Assembly: GCA_026004095.1 (NCBI GenBank)
Contig: BPIL01000007.1
Location: forward strand, 92,608-156,607
Reading direction: 5' to 3'
From: Meiothermus sp.
Lineage (GTDB): Bacteria > Deinococcota > Deinococci > Deinococcales > Thermaceae
DNA length: 64,000 bases
Shown here piece after piece: positions 60,013 through 64,000 of this stretch (the stretch's first letter is position 1; the number at the start of each line of letters is the position of its first letter). The notes beneath the pieces were generated by a model that made no database searches, was not told the origin of the DNA, and saw only the letters and a list, made by a program, of their open reading frames with translations. A program made the translations under genes and the position numbers.

Positions 60013-60722
60013 AGCGACCTCACCACCTGCGGCAGCACCCGCTGAAAAGCCTCAGCCTGCTCGATGTCTTTGTAGCCGGCGATGCGCCGGGCGTGGTTGG
60101 CGCGGTGGGCGGCCCGCTCGCTGTAGTACTGGCGCAGGTAGCTTTGCGAAGCGAAGACCGCCATGGCCTGCTGCTTCTTCTCCCAGACCGGGGTGATGTC
60201 CAGAAAGACGTTGGGCACAAAGCCGCACAGCTCGGGCTGGTGCGGCTCGAAGAGCAGCAGCTCGGGCGGGCGCACGGTGCGGAAGGCGCTGGCCACCCCC
60301 GAGCCGCTGGCGAGCTGACGGGCCCGCTCGGTGGCGGCGTAGGCCACCGGGTGGTCGGGGTTGAAGGGATCCTGCTGGGCGTGGGTGAGGATCAGGTCGG
60401 GGGCGGTCTCCACGATGATGGCGGTGAGGCGCTCGAGCGCGGCCTTGTCCACCTCGAGGGGGTAGTCCCCCAGATCCAGGCACTCGAAGCGGGCCCCCAG
60501 GAGGGCGGCGGCCTGGCTGGCCTCGCGGTGGCGGATCTGCTTGACCCTCTCCTCGGTCTGGCCCGGCTCCTTCCACAGCTCGCCCGACTCGCCCCGCTCG
60601 CCGTAGCTGAGGGCCACCACCCGCGCCACCCCGCCGGCTGCGACAAAGGTGGCGATGGCCCCGCCGGCCCGCCACACGAAATCGGCGGCGTGGGCGCTGA
60701 TCACCAGCAGGCTCCGGCTCAT
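60009..60722 (-). CDS. PIG-L/LmbE-fold protein, possible 4-oxalomesaconate hydratase (GalB-like)
   Basis: Zn-dependent PIG-L family protein (237 aa) with the metal motif HAAD near residue 10 and the later HAQQDPFNPDHPVAYAATERARQLA (second His site). Most family members deacetylate sugars, but GalB of Pseudomonas putida is a hydratase of 4-oxalomesaconate in gallate and protocatechuate degradation. The linked RraA aldolase and the dioxygenase favour the GalB role. ATGA overlaps join it to both neighbours. Confidence 0.78.
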   Translation of the reverse strand: MSRSLLVISAHAADFVWRAGGAIATFVAAGGVARVVALSYGERGESGELWKEPGQTEERVKQIRHREASQAAALLGARFECLDLGDYPLEVDKAALERLTAIIVETAPDLILTHAQQDPFNPDHPVAYAATERARQLASGSGVASAFRTVRPPELLLFEPHQPELCGFVPNVFLDITPVWEKKQQAMAVFASQSYLRQYYSERAAHRANHARRIAGYKDIEQAEAFQRVLPQVVRSL

Positions 60723-61600
60723 GCGCGCCCCCCCGTGGCCAGCCGGACGGTGTTGGTCACCGCCATAACCCGCACCTCTTCCTCGCTGAAGCCGGCCTCG
60801 AGCAGCCGGTCGGCAAACAGGGCCAGCCCGTCCTCCACCGGGGGGTTCTGGGGCTGGCCGAGGTCGGTGGACAAGAACGAGTGCGCCGGCCCGGTGGCCC
60901 GGATGGCCTCGAAGGTGTGCTCCCAGGAGACCTTCCCGCTAACGATGGGGGCCAGGCAGCGCTCGAGGTAGGCCCCCTGCCGGGCCAGGGCCTGCTGGTC
61001 TTCAAAGGAGAGGTTCTGGGTGGGGTAGTCCGGGTGGGTGATAACGATGTGCTGCACCCCCTCCTCGCGGGCGGCCTGCACCACCGCCATAATCTCGTCG
61101 CGCCCGAGGTGGCCTGTGGCCAGTATCAGGCCGTGCCGGGCGATCACCTGCAAGACCTGCCGCACCACAGGGCGCACGGTTCCGTCCGGGTTCAGCACCT
61201 CGATGGGCGGCAGCGGCAGGCCGGCTTCGCGCAGCTCGAGCTGTAGCTGGGCCCACAGGGGCAGCTTGCGCCCCGGTTTGGGTTCGGCCTCGTGGGCCTC
61301 GTTGGCCGCGTCCACGGTGGGCAGCCAGACGATGCGGGCACCCCCCCGCGCGGCGATCTCCACCGCCACCGGGTTCAGCCCGCCCACCGCGTGGTTCAGC
61401 ACGATGGCCCCCAGGGCCTCCACCCCCGGCACCGCGGCGCGCACCACGGCGGCGCGCTCGGCGGTGGGGGTGTAGTGCGACTTGAGCACGAAGCCCCGCA
61501 GGCCCAGCTCGCTGTAGCGGCGGGCCAGTTCCAGGTCGCTGATGCGGCGGCGGATCACGTCCGGCTCGATGTGCACGTGCAGGTCGTAGGCCCCGCGCAC
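60719..61600 (-). CDS. DUF6282-type metal-dependent hydrolase, N-terminus uncertain
   Basis: PHP/amidohydrolase-like barrel protein (293 aa from the GTG at 61600). Possible metal residues: DLHVHIEPD, KSHYTPTAERA, NHAVGGLNP, TGHLGRDE and ITHPDYPTQ. In the cluster it could open the lactone 2-pyrone-4,6-dicarboxylate, as LigI does elsewhere, but that is inferred only from position. A strong GGAGG plus ATG at 61650 opens a different frame that dies after about 30 codons. A one-base change in a C-rich run would join it to this frame and give a natural start. So the gene may carry a frameshift, or it truly starts at GTG. Confidence 0.72.
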   Translation of the reverse strand: MRGAYDLHVHIEPDVIRRRISDLELARRYSELGLRGFVLKSHYTPTAERAAVVRAAVPGVEALGAIVLNHAVGGLNPVAVEIAARGGARIVWLPTVDAANEAHEAEPKPGRKLPLWAQLQLELREAGLPLPPIEVLNPDGTVRPVVRQVLQVIARHGLILATGHLGRDEIMAVVQAAREEGVQHIVITHPDYPTQNLSFEDQQALARQGAYLERCLAPIVSGKVSWEHTFEAIRATGPAHSFLSTDLGQPQNPPVEDGLALFADRLLEAGFSEEEVRVMAVTNTVRLATGGRA

Positions 61601-61646
61601 GAGTTCGCGGGCCCTGCGCTGGGCGAAGGGATGGGGGTGGGTTCGC

Positions 61647-62336
61647 TCATGCTTCCTCCAGGATGGGGCTGGGTGGTTGGGGTGTGGTCAGGGCCGCGCT
61701 CTGCCGAAGGGCTTCGGCCACCTGGCTGAGGTGCTCGAGCATGGCCTGTGCGGCTTTTTCTTCGTCGTGGGCGGCCACCGCCTGCACGATGCGGCGGTGT
61801 TCCTCGAGCGAACGCCTCGAGCGGCCCGGCACCAGGATGGTGCGGAACTGGTGGCGCACGTTCTGGGCCCGCAGGCTCTCGATGAGCCGGGCGGCGGTGC
61901 GGTGCCCGGCGATCTCCAGCAGGCGCTGGTGCAGTTCGCTATTAAGCTCCGACATGCCCAGCAGGTCGCCGGCCTCGTAGCGGGCCTGCATCCGCTGAAG
62001 AATATCCTCCAGATGGCGCACCTGCTCGGGCGTGGCCTTGCGGGCCGCGTAGCGGGCGGCCAGGCTCTCTAAGGCCGCTCTGGCCTCGAGGATCTCCACC
62101 GCCTCGGCCTCGTCAATGGCCCGCACCGTGGCCCCGCGGAAGGGCTCGCTTTTTACCAGCCCCTCCTGCTCGAGGCGGGCCAGCGCGGTGCGGATGGCGG
62201 CCCGCCCCAGCCCGAAGCGCTCGGCCAGCTCCTTCTCCACCAGGCGCTGCCCCGGCAGAAGCTCCTCGGCCAGGATGGCCTGGCGCACCCGGTAATAAGC
62301 GGTCTGTGTCTCGGTGGCCTTCTCGCTTACCGGCAT
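61647..62336 (-). CDS. GntR-family regulator (FCD subfamily) of the aromatic cluster
   Basis: Transcription factor (229 aa): winged helix at about 10-75 (AYYRVRQAILAEELLPGQRLVEKELAERFGLGRAAIRTALARLEQEGLVKSEPFRGATVRAI) and an FCD effector domain (about 85-215) with SELNSELHQRLLEIAGHRTAARL. It lies inside the operon, one base after the dioxygenase gene. Two adjacent 12-bp palindromes before the dioxygenase gene are the probable binding sites. The effector may be an aromatic acid or ring-cleavage product. Confidence 0.87.
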   Translation of the reverse strand: MPVSEKATETQTAYYRVRQAILAEELLPGQRLVEKELAERFGLGRAAIRTALARLEQEGLVKSEPFRGATVRAIDEAEAVEILEARAALESLAARYAARKATPEQVRHLEDILQRMQARYEAGDLLGMSELNSELHQRLLEIAGHRTAARLIESLRAQNVRHQFRTILVPGRSRRSLEEHRRIVQAVAAHDEEKAAQAMLEHLSQVAEALRQSAALTTPQPPSPILEEA

Positions 62337-62337
62337 A

Positions 62338-63336
62338 TCACTCCTTCTCGACCGGCGGGGTGCCGTAGGTGTGGAAGGTGGGTACGGTCTGCAGACCCCA
62401 GGCCTGGCCCCGCTTGCGCTCCTCCTCGTTCCAGACGATGGGCTTCCAGTCCGGGGCCAGCAGCAGCCGGGCCCCCGGACAGGCGACCTCGAAGCGGTTG
62501 CCCCCCGGCTCGTAGACGTAGAGGAAAAAGGTCTGCTGGATGGCGTGCTTGTGCGGCCCGGTCTCGATGAACACCCCGTGCTCGAGGCAGATGTCCGCCG
62601 CCCGCAAGACCTCCTCCCGGCTGTCTACCGCGTAGGTGCAGTGGTGGAAGCGCCCCCGGGCCCCCCGGTGGTCCTTGGTGATGGCTATGTCGTAGGTTTT
62701 GTTGTTGGAGGTGAGCCAGACCCCCTGCTCGTCGCCCCCGCTGAAGATGATCTGTTCGGTCACCTTCATGCCCAGGCCCTCCTCCATAAACACCCGCATG
62801 ACCCGCACGTCCGAGGCCAGCAGGTTGAGGTGATCCAGCCGGCGCAGGTTGGCGCCCTTGCCCGGAAAGCGGGCGGCCTGGTTTTTCAGGGCGGGCCGGG
62901 TGGCCTCGCTGGGGGTGTACCAGCGGGTCTCGTAGTAGAGTTCCATGGGGTGGCCGTCGGGGGTGGTGAAGCGGTAGGCCGGGCCGTGGCCGGCATCGCC
63001 CTCCGTCCAGCCCCCGCCCCAGCCGAGGGCCTCCAGTTGCCGCACCCGCCGCTGCAGGGCTTCGGGGCTTCGCGTGCGGAAGGCGAAGTGCCCCAGGCCG
63101 CTGGTCTTGGCGGCGGTGAGCTTGAGGGTGTGGTGCTCGTAATCGTCCCAGCCGCGCAGGTAGACCGAGGCTTCCTCCGTGCCGCTCACCGTCAGGCCCA
63201 TGACCTCGGTGAAGAAGCGCAGGCTCTCCTCCAGCCGCGGGGTGAGGAGTTCCAGGTGGGCCAGGTGGGCCAGGTCGCAGTAGGGCCAGACCCCTTCCTG
63301 GGCAGGATTGGCAGGTTGTGGATGTTCGGTAGACAC
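62338..63336 (-). CDS. XylE-type extradiol ring-cleavage dioxygenase
   Basis: Two-domain vicinal-oxygen-chelate dioxygenase (332 aa). In the C-terminal domain the iron ligands are visible: His169 in RRLDHLNLL, the His231-His232 pair in GRFHHCTYAVDS and Glu283 in EPGGNRFEVA. It resembles catechol 2,3-dioxygenase. In this cluster, next to 4-hydroxybenzoate hydroxylase, protocatechuate is the likely substrate. The GTG at 63336 is chosen because GAGGAGG lies five bases before it. The longer TTG frame to 63357 has no such site. Confidence 0.85.
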   Translation of the reverse strand: MSTEHPQPANPAQEGVWPYCDLAHLAHLELLTPRLEESLRFFTEVMGLTVSGTEEASVYLRGWDDYEHHTLKLTAAKTSGLGHFAFRTRSPEALQRRVRQLEALGWGGGWTEGDAGHGPAYRFTTPDGHPMELYYETRWYTPSEATRPALKNQAARFPGKGANLRRLDHLNLLASDVRVMRVFMEEGLGMKVTEQIIFSGGDEQGVWLTSNNKTYDIAITKDHRGARGRFHHCTYAVDSREEVLRAADICLEHGVFIETGPHKHAIQQTFFLYVYEPGGNRFEVACPGARLLLAPDWKPIVWNEEERKRGQAWGLQTVPTFHTYGTPPVEKE

Positions 63337-63361
63337 GCGCACCTCCTCATGGGTCAACTAC

Positions 63362-63385
63362 ATTGTCAACAATATTGTAGACGAT
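63362..63385. promoter_or_regulatory. two adjacent 12-bp operator palindromes
   Basis: ATTGT-CA-ACAAT (63362-63373) is followed without a gap by ATTGT-AG-ACGAT (63374-63385), the second with one imperfect position. The minus strand also reads TACAAT here as a possible -10. FCD-type GntR repressors bind short TTGT-N2-ACAA-like palindromes, and the regulator gene is in the same operon. Confidence 0.62.
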
Positions 63386-63418
63386 AAACCGGCCTCGAGG
63401 GCAAAACCTCAAGGCCCT

Positions 63419-64000
63419 CTACCCCCGCACCGGGGCGCGCAGCACCCCCGCGTAGCGCCCGCTGGTGTGCAGGCCCACGTAGTTCTCGGCCAGAAAGCGC
63501 TGCAGATGGGGGCTCTGGCCCAGGTGGCGCAGGTGGGCCTGGCGCAGCCCGTCGTCGAAGGGGTCGGCGGGGGTGTGCAGCAGGGTGGTCATGAAGTAGG
63601 AGAAGAGTTCCGCCTGCCAGACGTGGCGCAGGGCCTCCGGGGTGTAGGCCTCGAGCGGGCCTGGGTTTTTCTGCTGGTAATAAGCCTTGAAGGCCCGGTA
63701 CAGCAACACCGCGTCGCACAGCGCCAGGTTCATCCCCTTGGCCCCGGTGGGCGGGACGATGTGGGCGGCGTCGCCCATCAGGAAAAACCTCCCGTGCTGC
63801 ATGGGGGTGACCACCATGGAGCGCAGGGGGGTCAGGCTCTTTTCCAGCAGGGGGCCGGGCTCCACCTGGGCCACCCCCTCCAGCCGCCGGTTGAGCTCCT
63901 CCCAGATGCGCGCGTCGGGCCAGTCCTCCAGCCGCTCCTCCACCGGCACCTGCAGGTAGTTGCGGGCGATGCTGGGCGAGCGCATGCTGAAAAGGGCAAA
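63419..64000 (-). CDS. pobA: 4-hydroxybenzoate 3-monooxygenase, C-terminal part (5' end beyond window)
   Basis: C-terminal 193 residues of a flavin hydroxylase converting 4-hydroxybenzoate to protocatechuate with NAD(P)H and O2. Visible are FALFSMRSPSIARNYLQVP, the FAD-binding GRFFLMGDAAHIVPPTGAKGMNLALCDAVLL and a typical C-terminus. The frame runs open to the window edge, so the N-terminal FAD-binding domain lies outside. It is the most upstream visible gene of the aromatic cluster. Confidence 0.9.
   Translation of the reverse strand, partial: FALFSMRSPSIARNYLQVPVEERLEDWPDARIWEELNRRLEGVAQVEPGPLLEKSLTPLRSMVVTPMQHGRFFLMGDAAHIVPPTGAKGMNLALCDAVLLYRAFKAYYQQKNPGPLEAYTPEALRHVWQAELFSYFMTTLLHTPADPFDDGLRQAHLRHLGQSPHLQRFLAENYVGLHTSGRYAGVLRAPVRG

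Noticed and set aside
62338..63336. Protocatechuate 2,3-cleavage route as in Paenibacillus
   Set aside because: Not excluded, but that route needs decarboxylase and tautomerase genes, which are not in the cluster, while GalB- and GalC-like genes point to the 4,5 route.

Overview
The window looks like chromosome of a member of the Thermaceae, most likely Meiothermus or a close relative. The evidence is Thermus-type translation genes in one long run (rpsL-rpsG-fusA-tuf-rpsJ-rplC-rplD-rplW-rplB-rpsS-rplV), Thermus-like proline dehydrogenase and PaaX-type regulator genes, high G+C, many GTG/TTG starts, and many genes whose -10 hexamer lies only 6-7 bases before the start codon (leaderless transcripts). 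The genus is inferred by recognition only; no search was run.

Layout. 1-8065: fused str/S10 ribosomal operon on the minus strand, with a good promoter at its head. 8174-20800: housekeeping and accessory genes (Sco1 copper protein, MazG, two-gene Nudix area, PaaX regulator, MATE pump, class III aminotransferase, FolC, VWA protein, nitronate-monooxygenase-like protein, family 5 uracil-DNA glycosylase, aquaporin, HD protein). 20797-24015: proline catabolic operon (GntR regulator, proline dehydrogenase, P5C dehydrogenase) with a palindrome at its head. 24083-33345: metK, a GAF/HD-GYP protein, a DUF4127-like protein, a Tat-exported 5'-nucleotidase, a PQQ-type sugar dehydrogenase and a small outer-membrane-like protein. 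33521-42988: glnA, an ISAs1-family insertion sequence, and the branched-chain amino acid transporter livJ/livHMGF with a cupin and a GNAT gene behind it. 43215-46863: peptide ABC transporter. 46949-54651: PrcB-domain lipoprotein, Der GTPase, an atypical SDR, an MNT/HEPN pair, a voltage-gated cation channel, DinB, acyltransferase, prfA, Nudix.

54655-58247 is pheST. Upstream of it I find a complete candidate attenuator: promoter, an 8-residue leader peptide with two adjacent Phe codons, and two mutually exclusive hairpins. A 58-residue two-helix membrane protein gene, too short for ordinary ORF lists, sits just beyond it.

58559-64000 is a translationally coupled aromatic-degradation cluster on the minus strand: 4-hydroxybenzoate hydroxylase (cut by the window edge), a XylE-type extradiol dioxygenase, a GntR/FCD regulator, a DUF6282-type metal hydrolase, a PIG-L/GalB-like protein, an RraA/GalC-like aldolase and a 6PGDH-like dehydrogenase. 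Together these could make a complete protocatechuate meta-cleavage route assembled from parts that differ from the textbook LigAB-LigC-LigI-LigJ-LigK set. This is the best candidate for an undescribed system. Two adjacent 12-bp palindromes before the dioxygenase gene are probable operators of the GntR protein.

No tRNA, rRNA or CRISPR array was seen.
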